Under the pieces are notes generated by a model. That model did not search any database, was not told the origin of the DNA, and saw only the letters and a list, made by a program, of their open reading frames with translations. Below, one piece after another: positions 9,165 to 21,835 of a stretch of DNA of 64,000 bases (position 1 is its first letter; each line of letters opens with the position of its first letter). The stretch is taken from the NCBI GenBank assembly GCA_030144725.1, contig JASKMD010000014.1, positions 189,420 through 253,419 on the forward strand, given 5' to 3'. A program made the translations under genes and the position numbers. This DNA is from Haematococcus lacustris. Taxonomy: Eukaryota; Chlorophyta; Chlorophyceae; Chlamydomonadales; Haematococcaceae.

Positions 9165-12100
9165 TCACAGGGCTGCTGCCACCAGGCTGACCATGTCTGC
9201 GTCCAGCCCCTGGGCCGTCAGCGCCTGCTGCAGCTGCTCCAGCGCTGCGCTCTGTGCGGCCAGGCTGTGCGAGTCTGGCGTCACGGCCAGCAGCAGGTTG
9301 AAGGCGGGGGGGGCCAGGGCCAGCACCTCACACAGGCAGGAGGCCGGCCGGTCCTGCAGCCAGGCGGGGGGGAGGGGAGGGGGGCGGCAGCTGCTGAGGG
9401 GCAGGGGCAGCACGGGGGCCAGAACTCAGGCTAGGATGAGATGGGTGTGCAGCAGCAAAGCGGGGCCAGGCAAGGAGCTTGACTCAGAGCAGGGTCAGGG
9501 GAGCAGGAGCAGCAGCCCCCCATGCCAGCAGGGGCGCCGGTGACCTCATGACTCACTGCTGACCTCAACCTGCCCCCCCCCTAGCCCCCCCTTCCCCCCC
9601 CCCTCACCCCTCCCCCAGCCTCCTGAGCCAGCCCTGCAGGACCCTGGCAGCAGGCGCCTGCACACACCTGGGTGAACACGTCCTGCGCCGCGCTCTGCCC
9701 GCACAGCACCAGCTGCCTCAGCCGGCTGCACTGCCGCGCCCCCGGCCCACTCCCTGACCTGCTGCTGCGGCTGCTGCCACCAAGGGGGCCGGCGGCAGGC
9801 CGCTGGAAGGGGCTGGTGGGGGGGGCGAGCAGGGGGGGCGCGAGGGGAGCGCTAGACCAGGGCAGGCAGCAGCAGCCCCTGGGCCCCCCTCCCCCCCGCC
9901 AGTGGCTGGACCAGTGCCAGGGTGGTGGTTGCCTGCATCCCCACCAGGGGCACAGCACGGCCCACCGCCTACCCGCTGCCCTGCCGGCTGGCTCCCCCCC
10001 TCGGGCCCCCCAGCAGCACTGCCACACGGGGGGTCAGCCGCCCCCAGCCCCCAGTTGCCCCACGCCCCCCCCTCCTCCTTCACCCCAGTGCTGCCCTTCC
10101 TAGGGGTCAGGCTGCCTGTGGAGCTGGGGCTGAGGCTGCTGTCAGTCAGGCTGAGGCAGCTGCCCTTAGAGGAGGAGGCGCAGCTGCTGGCCAGGCTGGG
10201 CCCCCCGCTGCTGCCGCCCTCAACCCCCACCCTGGTGCCTGGGCAGCTCTTCCTCCCCTTGCTGCTGCTGCTGCTGCTGCTGCTGTCGCTGCTGCTGCCC
10301 TCACTACCCCCACTTCCCTCTTCATTGCCTCCCTTCCCTTGGCACTCACCCAGCCTTTGACCCACTGCCTTGCTGCTGCTGCTGCTGACGCGCTCACAGC
10401 CATGCTGCCCCCCACTGCCCAGCCGAGCAGCCACCTGGCTGTTGTTGTTGTTGACTGGCTCTCCCCCGCTGCTCTCAGCAGGGGTGCAGGTGTGACCTGG
10501 TCGGACAGGGGTGTGACCCAGTGTGGTGGAGGCTAGGCGAGTAGGTGAGGGGCGACCTGACAGCCGGCGGGAGGGGCTGCGCCACACCCACTGCTGCAGT
10601 GGAGATGGCCGCCCCGCTGCCCCCCCTGCCACCCCCCCCGGCTGCTGACGGCAGCTGTTGGCCCGGCTGATGCGAGGCAGCAGGTGCTTGCGCGCCGCCC
10701 GCAGCAGGGCCCGGGCCAGGGGCAGGCTGGCTGTGCCTGACTGCCAAGCGCCCAGCAGCTGCAGCTGTGGGGTGGCGTCCAGCAGCCAGGGGGCGGTGAG
10801 GGTGCGGGCAACCAGGGTGGCGTCATCGCTGGTGAACAGCAGCAGCGCTTGGAGCTGGGGGAGGAGGGGGGAGCTGCAGGGCACAGGGCAGGGCAGGCTG
10901 TGTGACACATTGTGTGATGGCCCCCCCTCCCCTCCCAACAGTCGACCCAGCTGCCCTGGACAGGACCAGGCCTGGGTGGCAGCAGCGCCTGGAGCTGTGT
11001 TGCTTGGTTTGGTGCGCTGCAGCAACACTGGCCGTGCGTCCGGACAATGATGCGTACCGGCATAGAGAGCGGCCAGGCGTGCGGTGGGGGCCAGGAGCAG
11101 TCAGGTGCAGGCGTGGGCAGGCAGGAGCAGTGAGGGGCAGGCGGGGGGTGGGTGGGGGCCTCAGGCAGCAGGTCGGGGCTGCTACTCACAGCGCTGCCCC
11201 CAGCTCCTCCCTGTCTGCAGGGCAGGCGTCCATGTTGAGCTTGAGCCCCCGCAGGCCCTGCACCTCCTTGCCCCCTGCGCAGCGCACACACCCCAGCCGC
11301 TCTGCTGCTGCACTCCTTGCCAGGCCATGGGTGCAGCAGTGCCCACCAGTGCCAGCCTGCATCCTTGCACGGCTTGCTGCAGCCCCCTGGCTGGACTATG
11401 CGTTACAGCTGCTGCTGCATGCTGCCAGAAGTGCAGGCAGGCCAAGGGGGGAAGGCAGGCCAGGTGAGCAGCTTTCGTCCCCTCGCTGGACTATACAGCG
11501 CAACTAGTTGTAGCTAGTTGGCTACTGTGCGCTGCTAGGGGTGCAGGCAGGGCAGGGGGGCAGGCAGGCACAGGGGTGCAGCGCACCTGGGCTCTGCTGG
11601 GCCCCCTCGCCGCCCCCCCCCGGCCAGCTGGCCTGCCCCAGCATGAGGCAGCTGAAGCCGCCAGGGTGGGCTGCCAGGGCGGCTGCATCACGCGCCAGGC
11701 CACAGGTGTTGGCGGCGTGGGACAGGCCCAGCCAGCAGCCCAGCTCCAGGTGGCAGTCTGGGTGCAGCGCCCGGCTGCGCAGCAGGCTGGCCAGGTCACC
11801 TGCAGGGTAGCCAGGGGTCAACAGCCAGGGGTCCAATCTACCAGCCAGGGGCAGCCAGGGGTCACCAGCGCGGGCCCGGGCGCCTGTCTGCTCACCAACC
11901 AAACAGTCGAGTAGTGTGAGGGAAGCTGGTGACCCTGACTTGCCTCAGGCCCCACCCCCCCAGCCCAGACAAGCCCAAGCAGGCCCTGATCCACCACAGG
12001 ACAGGACCCATGCACTCACGGCCCTGCGGAGCCCTGGCCAGCCCCTCACCCTCCTGCCGCTGCTCCCCCATGAGGGCCTGGCTGCAGGCTGCCTGTCTGG

Positions 12101-13991
12101 GCCCATGACACTGACAGGCACCCAGCCAGCTGCAGCATGCGCCCCTGGGCCATCCCTCCCCCCCCACTCAGCGCCTGGACCCTGCATCTCACCTGGACGC
12201 CCCCATGCTAGCTCCCCTCCCTCCTAGAGGCACACCACGCCCTTCCCTTCCTGCACCACACCCTGCAGGCCCCCACCCCCTCCGCTAGGCCTTTATAACA
12301 CTCTCAACAAACCAACTTGTCCACCAAACCTGCCTGCTCTTACCCTGACCTGAACAGAGCCATGAACCCCAAAGCTCACGCAGCCCCTGCTCCCGCCCCT
12401 TCCCTCCCCCCCTTGCCCCACCTGTGGCCATGCTGGCCGTCAGAGTGAGGCGTGTGAGGCCCTGCAGGCAGCCCGGCTCCAGCTCACGCAGCCCCGCACT
12501 GTCAACAGCGCAGGAGAGCGCTAGGTGGCGCAGCGCAGCCAGGCGGCCCAGCCGCTCCAACTCCCCCGCCAGCAGCACGCCGCCCCCCTCGCTGCCCTCC
12601 ACCCCCCCCTGCTGACATAGGCCCAGCCCCCCCAGGCTAAGCTGGGTCAGAGCGGACCAGACGGGTGGCTGGGTAGGGCAGGGGGAGAGCAGCAGGCCGT
12701 GGGGCAGGCGCACTTGGCCGAGCGGGGAGGTGGACAGGCTGAGACGCTGCAGGCAGGAGGTGGCAGTGCGTGACCAGCCACCCCCCTGGGCTGCGGCTGG
12801 CAGTGAGGAGCTCTCCAGGGCATAGCCAGGCTCAGGGGCTGTCTGCTGCTCCCCAGGGGGGGGGTCTGCTGCTGGCCTGCCGGCTGCCCCCCTGCCGCCA
12901 CCACCAGGGTCAGCTGGGTGAAAGGTGGCAGGGCAGGGTAGCAGAGGGTGCTGCTTCGTGCAGCGCCGCAACTGCTGGGCAGCGGTGAGATGCTCGTCAG
13001 GCAGCAGAGTGACAGGGCTGGGCAAGCTGACGCCCATGACCGCCAGCGCCTGCAGCCCAGAGATACCCCAGGCCTGGCACAGCAGTAGCCCGCAGCAGTT
13101 GACCTCCTGCTGCTCGGGCCACGCAGCCGCCACCCCCGCTGAGGTGCAGGCTGCGCAGGCCATGCCAGGCGGTGAAGCAGGCCAGCTCGGAATCCCACAT
13201 GAAGGCCCCAGCCTGCAGGCCCTGCTCGTCCACAGCAGTGATGCTCAGAGCCTGCAAGCCCCGGACAGAGGGAGGGTACCCCAGCTTTTGCCAGGCACCG
13301 GAGGCGGGTGGTAGGCCGGGGTGGGTCTTGTGGCCGAGGGGCAGGCCCAGTCCGTGTGACGAGTCCTGCCTGGCCCGCTGCTGCGTGCTGGCTGTCATGT
13401 GGGCAGCTGATGAGAAGGAGGGGTGTGCTGCGTGCTGGGATGCTTGTGCGGCTGCCAGGCAGCTGGTGGTGTAGCCACGGGCCTCCAGGTGCAGGTTGTG
13501 AAGGCCAGGCAGGCTGGCAGCAACCAGAAGCAGCTGCGGAGTGAGCTGGGTGTCCAGCAGGCTGAGCTTGACACTGCGAAGGTGAGTGCACTGACCCCGA
13601 GCTAGAGCCAGGCGCAGTTGCGTTATCAGTGCCAAGCAAGCTGTAGGCTGGTCCAGCCCGCCCACCGACAAACTGAGGCTGCGCAAGCTGTGAAGGCGAG
13701 GCAGAAGATGGACCATGAGCGGCCATTGAACTTGAGCGGTGAGCCTGGACCGTCGCGCAAGCGCGACCGACAGCTGCTGGCTGCTATTGTCCACCAGTTC
13801 CCGCAGGACCCTTGACGTAGCACGCAGGCTGCGCTTGCTGCATTGCCCGCAATACTGTGTTATGAGGAGCACTAAAACGTCGTGCGGAAGTGCAGTAAGA
13901 CCCTTGTCATAACCCCCCCGAGTCGGTGGCCTGCTGCTTCTAAACTCGTGCTCTGCAGCCGAGGGAAACCGCCCGCACCCGGCAAAACCCA
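9165..13991 (-). CDS. F-box / leucine-rich-repeat protein, multi-exon
   Basis: The first visible exon (about 13960-12422) encodes an F-box-like motif, LTALPHDVLVLLITQYC followed by SLRATSRVLRELV. Leucine-rich repeats follow (LHSLRSLSLSVGGL, LPGLHNLHLEARG, LRSLHLSGG, LTQLSLGGLGL, LAALRHLALSCAVD, LQGLTRLTLTASM). Further exons with GT-AG borders: 11799-11587, 11274-11190 (GLRGLKLNMDACP), 10854-9668 (Ser/Gly-rich, ending RLRQLVLCGQSAAQDVFTQ) and a terminal exon 9424-9165. F-box/LRR proteins are usually substrate-recognition subunits of SCF ubiquitin ligases. No ATG precedes the F-box in frame before a stop at about 14022, so an upstream exon or another start is expected. The frame changes near 13130 and again near 9800, both at G/C runs. 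Family clear; exon list approximate. Confidence 0.7.
10261..10292. repeat. (CTG)n microsatellite in the F-box/LRR gene
   Basis: About ten CTG/GCT triplets, read on the minus strand as a serine run (AGC). A shorter run of the same triplet follows at about 10370-10388. Both lie in the Ser/Gly-rich linker of the predicted protein. Confidence 0.8.
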
Positions 13992-16900
13992 AGATATTTT
14001 GTTGCTCGACTCGATTGAGTCAATTGGCAATAAAGGACGGCAATTGACATCGCTGAGGGCTTACCTAATTCGGTCTTATGGTAGCAAGCAAACGTTAGCT
14101 TATCGAATAGTCTCGTGAGGCCTTGCGATAAGCCCTTCATCCTCAGCAACGCGCTGATGAAACGAGTATGCGAGAACACACAGTATCAGAAAGAAATCGT
14201 CTTGACTCGCGAGAATTAGTTTCGTACCAGAAACTGATAGTTTAGTCAAGCTAGAACAAGCAACTGTCTAATAGCGACAGCATACCACATCGAACTTAGA
14301 TGGTAGCAAGAGATAGTGTGGTTAATGAGCAATGATAGCCCGTACATATGGCGTACATTCGTCACGCTCCCAGCCAAACCAACTGCATCCTCTCTATACC
14401 TATATTCGTTGATTCAAGTAGAACAAGCGGCTTGATCAGTGGGAAGGCGGTGGGCTGACTTTGTGGGATATCCCAGGATGCCTGAGACTGCACACCATGA
14501 GCGTTGCCCCTTTGCTGCTTGGTTGGCTTCGGCCTTCATCAAATGGCACCTCACCTGCTGCATAGGCGGTTGTTGCCTAAGGCCTTCACCAGCTTGGCCA
14601 AGTTAAGGCTTGGCAGCAGTGGCCTGGGGGTAGAGAAGGCTCGGTTTGCGGGCGTCAACTTCATAGACCGCACTGGCTCTAGACGTTGGGGTGGTTGTCA
14701 AGCGCCCCCAACTGATTGGGAACCGACCCCTGGTAGTAGGACGGCTGTTGCACCACAATGTAGGCATCCCACGCGTCTACCTTCTCACCGTCTAAGGATG
14801 CATACATCAGTCCGTAGGCCGTGCTCTGCTAAGCCGCTTAGCCAAAGCGTCATAGTCGGTTTACAAATTTGTTCTGTCATCTTTGAATAATTGTTCTGAA
14901 ATTCATCCCCGTGACTCCCCATCTGGCTCAAACTTATCTACAACAGCACGCACGTCTGCAGCAGCAGTTGCATCGCAAAACGGTTGGCACAATGTGGCAC
15001 GGAGGCAGATGGCAGGTGCGTATGGGAGAGGGGTTTGGCGCTGATGGCTGTCTAAGTAGCTCTCGTATGGATGCGCTTGCGCTTGTCAGCTGTCTGTTGT
15101 CAGCCAGCAGTCCGCCAGAAGCTAGCCAGAGCAGCCTGGCCCTGGGTCATAATTGCAGCTAGTGCCAGCTGTAGCATGTGCAACACATCAGGTGTTGCGG
15201 TCTGCCATCGGGGCAGAGGAGCAGGTGGTGCCAGTTGCTGCTGGGGCGGCACACCTACTGGCACAGCCTGCCCTAGGGGTGCTTGGGGTGCACCTCCCAT
15301 CACAACCTGCACCAGAGCTGCCGTTGCTACTGTTGCACCCTGCTGCCCTGGCTCGGCTGCACAGCCTGGAAGGGCGGCTGGGACCTTCTCAACTCTGCTG
15401 CACCCTGTTGCTGCTGATCCTGCTGTCGGCCGCTGCTGGCTTGCATGGTTCCATCGGTGTTGCATGGTCCCATGTGCAACCCTGTCCAGTACAACAGGTA
15501 TATGGGTTCACAGGGATGTGCCTTACAGTCCCTAGGCGACTCGTTTCACCATCGTGGCTTGCCTGCGGTCACATGGGCCAGCCCGCTGGCAGGAACCTCG
15601 ATGGCTTGTACTGATGGGCAAAGATTTCAGCTGGGTTTTAGAGACCGGTGCTGTATTCGTTACCTCAATCAGTGTACTGTGTAGTGAGTCCAACATGAGG
15701 GATTACCACCATGCACTTTGGGGCACCTTTTGAACCACCGCATAAATTGCTGAACCAATTGTAATGCAAAACACGTGTTCTCGAGCGCAGCCTGAGTATG
15801 TGCGTACAGCTCGACACGTCAATGCTGTGTGTGATGCATGCCTTCGTGCTGAGTTATGTTGCAGCTGTCTTTGTGCACTTAGTTGAAGTGCGTTGCAGTA
15901 ATTCCTGAACCCCATGATGGGGGGGGGCACTGGCCCCGGGCAGGCCAACGGCTGACGGCATAAGCGGTGTAGGCCACCTTCTCCGTCATCCTACCGCACC
16001 ATGCATCATAATCACAACCTCATCATGTCGCTTTGCATACCTTGGCATCCATATGCCATGCATTCCCCTGACCCTGATTGCTGCAAACCCTATCCCAGCT
16101 GCGCTGCCTGTTGTCCCAGCTGCGCTGCCTGCGTTCATAATCACATGGCGGGCTGATCATACGGCGGTCTGCCTCTTGGCGTCGTTACACAGTCAACATG
16201 ATGCTCTGATGGTGGCCTTCAACCGAACACCAGGGTCACCATCGGAACCATGCACATGTAGTCCAGGCCAGGGTCAGAGCAGCCAAGCGTCCGCTAGTGA
16301 CGACCCTGCACCTGGCTCGCTACCTCACAGCAATGGCTTGGCTCCTTCCTCGACCTGACCTGCTTCAGGGTCACCACGCACGCCTGACGCACTAATGCGG
16401 CGCGAGGTACCTGCCTCGTCGCTGGCAACAGACCAAGCCCACCGGTCGAGACGCTGCAACAGACCAAGCCCAGCCAGTGAGCCTGGGGCGCTGAGAGTTG
16501 TCAAGTTGCGAGCTTCAACTGGGCTGGCTGTGGCAGTGTGCAGGTGTGGCGCAGGAGCTGCAGGGAATGCAGCTGTGCTCATGCGCATGCTGGGGGTCAT
16601 AGAGAGCATGGGCTGTCACTTCAAACAACCCTGACGAGGTAGGGGCTGCAGGGGTCTCATGCATGGCCACAAGGGGGGCAGCTGGCTCAGCTGCTAGCGT
16701 GGTGCCAGGAGCCAGCGGGTGGTGGGAGCAGGCCACGCCCCCTCCAGGCGGACGCTCCTCCCTGAACGCACGCTGCTGAATACTGGCTCGTCTCCTTCTT
16801 ATTCTTCCCCAGGAGCCAGCGGGGGGATGGCCCTGGTGGCCCTGGTGGCCCCACCCCCTCCATGCTAAAGCTGCTTCCTTGACGCACGCCGGTTCTGCCA

Positions 16901-16993
16901 GAGTCTTCTTCTTCTTCTTCCTCTTCAGAAGCCAGCGGTGGCCCTGGTGGGCAGGTTAGGACAGGTTGGGACCGGAAGGCTGGGCTGCAGGGT
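13992..16993. other. No gene recognised; change in base composition
   Basis: 13.99-14.45 kb is clearly less GC-rich than its surroundings and contains no long ORF. 15.0-15.6 kb has Ala/Val/Gln-rich open frames on both strands without a recognisable domain. 16.69-16.95 kb contains GGTGGCCCTGGTGGCCC repeats, a (CTT)n run at 16907-16925, and a segment (16.71-16.83 kb) related to 58.39-58.50 kb in inverted orientation. No feature with assignable function was found. Confidence 0.5.
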
Positions 16994-18654
16994 CACAGGG
17001 TCAGGGGCTTGTTGACATCACTGAGGGGGCCCTTGATGACGCCTGGGCGGTAGGGTGCGCCCACAGCGTCTGCCGTCCCGATGCGTACCAGCAGCTCGGC
17101 CGCAGCACCGCCCCCGGCCACCTACAGCAGCATATGGTAGCATGCTGGTGTGAGAGCATGCCCTGTGTGAGAAAGGGGGGCCAAGCAGGCAGGCAGGACA
17201 ACGCATTGCTGGAGCCAGTGTCTCCACTGCTGGCCACACAAATGAGGGCTGTGGACTTGTATGCGTGGCAGGGACAGGCCCCTCAGGCTGTCACAAAGGG
17301 GTCGTGCCTGGCACCCCCACCCGACCCCACCCGACCTGACCCGGCCCGGGTGCCAGCAGCAGGCCCTGAGTAGCAGGACTAGCCCAGGCATGCTGCCGCC
17401 CTGCAGAGCTGTGTCCCCCCCAGGCAGCCATGGCAGCCAGGGCTGTGCTGTCTCACCAGCTTGCCATCAGGCGTGAGGGTGTAGGAGGAGGTGATCTGGT
17501 TGGCCTGCGCCGCGACCTGGGCCGCCGCCTGCTCCTCACCACACACAGCTGGCTCCGTGCAGGGGCAGCGGTGGCGCACCTGTGAGGCAGGGCAGGCCAT
17601 AGACCGCACGAGAAGGAGTTGATATTCAGGGTTGGGGTCAGAAGTGGGGTCAGAATTGGGGTCAGGGTCAGGTTCAGGGCAGGCAGGGCAGGGCAGGGCA
17701 GGGCGGCAGCAAAGCCCGGAGCTGACAGCATTGACAGCGTTGACAGCACTACCGATGATGACATCAGTGCCCGGCACCTGCCCGGCACCCAAGGTAGGCT
17801 GTACCCGAGCAGGGGGAGGAGCAGCTGCGTCAGGCGAGCAGGGCAAGGGTGGGTGAGGGAAGGAGGGCGGGAGGGAGGGCTTGCTGCTCAGCCTACCTGG
17901 ACCATAGTAGGCAGGTGAGCACACTGCCGGCTGCCACTGCCAAAGATCGACCCAGTGGGCACTGCAGCTCATAGAGCACAGGCGAGGGAGGAAGTGAATC
18001 CCCCTCAGCGAGACAGTGGGCAGTGTAGGTCACAGACCACAGGCAGCCCGCACAGCAGGGGACACCAGGTGACAATGGTGGTGGTGGTGGCAGCAGGGTG
18101 GTGTGCACCCCTGCTGAGGCTGTGTGCACCAGGCAGGGGGTGGTGCGGAGGGGGATGTGTGTGATGGTGCAGGAGCTGCTGCTGCTGCTGCCAAGCTGCA
18201 AGCAGAGGCTGGGGAGGGTAGGATAGACTCATGCACCACAGCGCAATGGGCAGGTGAACAGGCTCTGGTTGAAGTGTGCTGTGTGCACTGCTGTCCCCAA
18301 TGAAGGGGGCTCCGCTGAAGCAGGCAACAAGCCTCATCACTGTGTTTGAATGAGCAGCTCAGCAACCACTGGCCGGCAAGACCGCCACCATGGCAGAGCG
18401 AGGCGTGGGAGAAGTTATGTAGTGTATGTCTTGACGATGCTGGTGATGGTGTGAGGTTGTAAGAGTGATGGGGTTGCGGTGATGCAGGTGATGGTGTGAT
18501 GGTGTGAGAGGCTGTGAGGTGAAGTGGCCAGAGCAGGCGCCCACCAAAGTATTGGTTGCCAGGGGCGTCCAGCTTGATGACGCCCACAGTGCCTGACAGG
18601 GGCAGGTCCTTGCGCTTGGACGCCCACAGGTTGGTGTTGTGCCCAATGACTGAC
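16994..18654 (-). CDS. Coding exons, probable 3' part of the FkbM gene or a separate gene
   Basis: Four exon candidates with good splice borders share the minus strand. 18654-18545 encodes VIGHNTNLWASKRKDLPLSG and ends near GNQYFG. A segment near 17790-17755 encodes GAGQVPGTDVIIG. 17579-17457 encodes EPAVCGEEQAAAQVAAQANQ and ITSSYTLTPDGKL. The terminal exon 17121-16994 encodes AAAELLVRIGTADAVGAPYR and ends VNKPLTL-stop. I do not recognise a domain in these exons. They lie downstream of, and in the same orientation as, the methyltransferase exons with no start codon between that I can defend. The simplest view is a long C-terminal region of that gene; a second gene is possible. Confidence 0.45.
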
Positions 18655-19741
18655 CTGCGGACACAGGCGCTGCCATAAGGCCTGGCGGCACTAGCGGCTG
18701 CAGTGTCAGGAAGGCAGAGCCGGCTGGATGCTAGGTGCTTTCCAGCATCGCCAGGGATCAGCGGGTGCAGCATTGCAGCCTACCTGCCTGCTGAGGTTGA
18801 GGCTAGGGGGTGTTTGCTGGCACCACCAGGGATCAGCGGGAGCAGCATGTTTGCCGCAGGCCATGGCAGCCTCCACTCATGCACTGCACACTGCCATGAG
18901 CATCTGACCTGAGCATGCCTTGAGCACCTAGCCTGCCAGTCGAGGTTGAGGCTAAGCTTACCATGCCCGGTCTGGCTGCTGCTGGTTCCCCCCACACCCC
19001 AGCACCCAGGCCTTGACAGCAGCATTCCACAGCCTCATATGATTCACACTGCAGCCCTTGCCAACCCCATCCCGACTTTGAGCTGCAGCCTGGCACTCGG
19101 ACCCATTGTTGGCTGGTGGCCGTACACGGCTGCGTCTGCTGGAAGTGGCCAGCCTGGCGACCTGGGTGGCAGCGGGGCAGGGGTCAGCTGGCCCTTCACC
19201 TCAGGCTGCGTGGGTTCACGTCCTCTGGCAGGGCGTTGCAGATCCCCCACTTTCTTTCCAGGGCAGGCGGCAGTGGGCAGCCTAGCTTGGACTGCAGCCA
19301 AGGGGCAGCCAGTGTTCAGTGCCCTCTCGCTGCAATCCTCTTCCGACCAAGACAGGCCTAGACTAAGACAGACAGATAAGGGCCTGGTTGCCAACTGGCA
19401 ACAGTTGCAGCAGGATCTATCTTTGAACGTCCTCTTCTGGACTACCCCTATTGGTCTACCTCTCATCTGATGGCTTCCTTGGCATGTGATCATGGTGCAC
19501 ATGGGTGACATAGGTCTTGGCTGCATGTGACAGGCTGACTGCCCACAGCACCAAACTCTCCAGCGGCGCCAGCCCCACCCCGCTGAGCCCACTCTGCACA
19601 GCCCCTGCCTCCTCCCAGCCTGTCCCTCTGCTTAGGGAGGAGGCAGCCGTGCCACCAGGCCTAGCCCTTTATCCCAAGCCTGGGCCATGGCAGGGAGGCA
19701 GCAGCTGGGCGTGGCTGTCCTGCCTGCTGCTGGGTGCTCAC

Positions 19742-21678
19742 CTCTGCGAAGAGCGCCACGTCCACCAGGTCGTACATCAGGTTGTTGCGGGTGATCTCCT
19801 CACTGACGGGCAGGGGGGAGTCCCATGACCCACCCACGTGCTTAGTAGCGTCCCCTGCATCCAGCACAGGCAGGTGCAGGGGTGACGGAGTGCAGGGGTC
19901 CAAGTGGGCCTGTCTGAGGAGGGCTGCACACACCATGTGCTGCTGTCAGGTCAGGCAGGTGCGGGGGTGCGCCCTCCAGGTGCAGGGGAGCGACAGGCTG
20001 GTGCTGAGGTTGATGCTGAGCCAGTTGCTGGGGTGTGGGCTGGGTGGATGCTGGGTAAGAAACAGCCCGGCTGTCGCCTGGCTGGGCTCCTGTGACATGC
20101 CCCAACCTGTGCCTCAGCTGCCCAGCCTCCACCTCCTCTCATGACCCCATCCTGCCCCTCCCTCCTCTACGTGACCATCACTGCCCACATGCTGCAGCGG
20201 TTTGTGCAATGCTTACCAGGCATCCTGTTGCAGGTGGCTCTGTTCCAGGTCATGAGCAAGCTCACATGAGCCCTTGCCATGCCAGCCTCCCCTGACTGTG
20301 CCAAGCAGCACAATGACCTAGGCTGAACTGTGTTCACTTCCAGCACCAAAGTACCTGTAGGTCCTGGTTTGGCCGTCAACCTGTACTATGGCGACGTGCC
20401 ACGCGCTGCAATGACTTGGCTGCACCTCAGGTCTGGTTGCCGGCCGCTCTGTACCTAGGTGCGCGATGCGGTAGCCGGCGTCCACCAGGTTGACCAGCAT
20501 CTGCACCGTGGCCGCCATCTCCTTCATTTTGAAGTGGCGCTCAGGCACCCCCGGGCTGTACTCCATCGCGATGTTGTGCACGGAGTAGCGGTTGAGCAGG
20601 TAGGCCGCACCCGCCATCACGCTCCACTCCCACCCCTCCACGTCAACCTGCGGGCGCCGGGGAGCAGCGGCGGCAGCAAGGGCTGCACACATCCACCATC
20701 CACACTGCCAGTACCCAGACATCTTCGGTTTGTTGCTCGCAGACCCTGCTGTGTCGCCTTGGCCTACGGCTGTGAGGCTATGCCGGAATGGGGGTGCAAA
20801 CCTAGGCACCTGTCCGTCTAGACCCACTGCTTCCTGCTTGTGATCAAGACAATGGCAAATGGATGCAAGCATGCAGTGTGTGTACATGTGTGTACACATG
20901 TACATGTACCACGTGGCGGTGTATGCAAGATCGACTGAATCATGGCCTTACATCACCTGGCCATAACCAGCTGGCGGGGCGGGTCTGCTGCTGGATGTGA
21001 GGGAGGGGGGTGGGCAGGCTGTGTAGTGCTGCCTCATCTTTGGGTGCACCGTGCGATGCCTTGGCCTCACCTTCATCAGCAGCACTTGTTCAGCAACCAG
21101 CTCGTCCAAGGTCTGGCTAGGGACGTGCAGCGCCTCGTTTGTGCTGTCTGCATGGCAGCTGTGGCAAGGCTGGCCTCATCCTATGCCGATGTCAGCGCAT
21201 GTCACCTGGGAACCTGTTTTCTGATTAACACAATCACAAAGCAGTGCAGGTGCTAAAGTGCTCGGCCGACAAGGTGCCTGCCCTACAGTGCCCCAGGCCA
21301 CAACGACTCACTGGCGACAGCTCTGTCGATGTTCAGACCACCGATGCCGGCCGTGCCCCAGATGCCCCGGCTGGGCACGAACTGCAATGCAGGCAGGCAC
21401 GCAGCCCACACCAGGCCCGCACCAAGCCCGTTCCACCACACTGTTCTTGCGCACGGTTGATCTCAGCCTGGTGAGCAAGGCACCTCTGGCAGCCCCCTGG
21501 GCAGCCTCTGTTGGTCTAGCTCAGCACCTGGCGCAGCGCCCCTCTCACCCAAACCCTGCAGCTTCACCCCTGTCCAGCTAATGTCCCTTGTCCCTGGTGC
21601 TGCTCCCCGCCCCTGGCTATTGTCCATGTGCCTGGGACGCCACCCCAGCCGCTCTGCACCCGACTTGGCCCCTCTGGC

Positions 21679-21739
<61 letters not shown>

Positions 21740-21783
21740 CCCGCCCGCCCGCCCGCCCTCCCGCCCGCCCGCCCGCCCACCCG

Positions 21784-21835
<52 letters not shown>

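Noticed and set aside
9902..10536. Plus-strand Pro/Leu-rich ORFs
   Set aside because: Antisense of the Ser/Gly-rich exon of the F-box/LRR gene, whose splice borders and LRR motifs support the minus strand.
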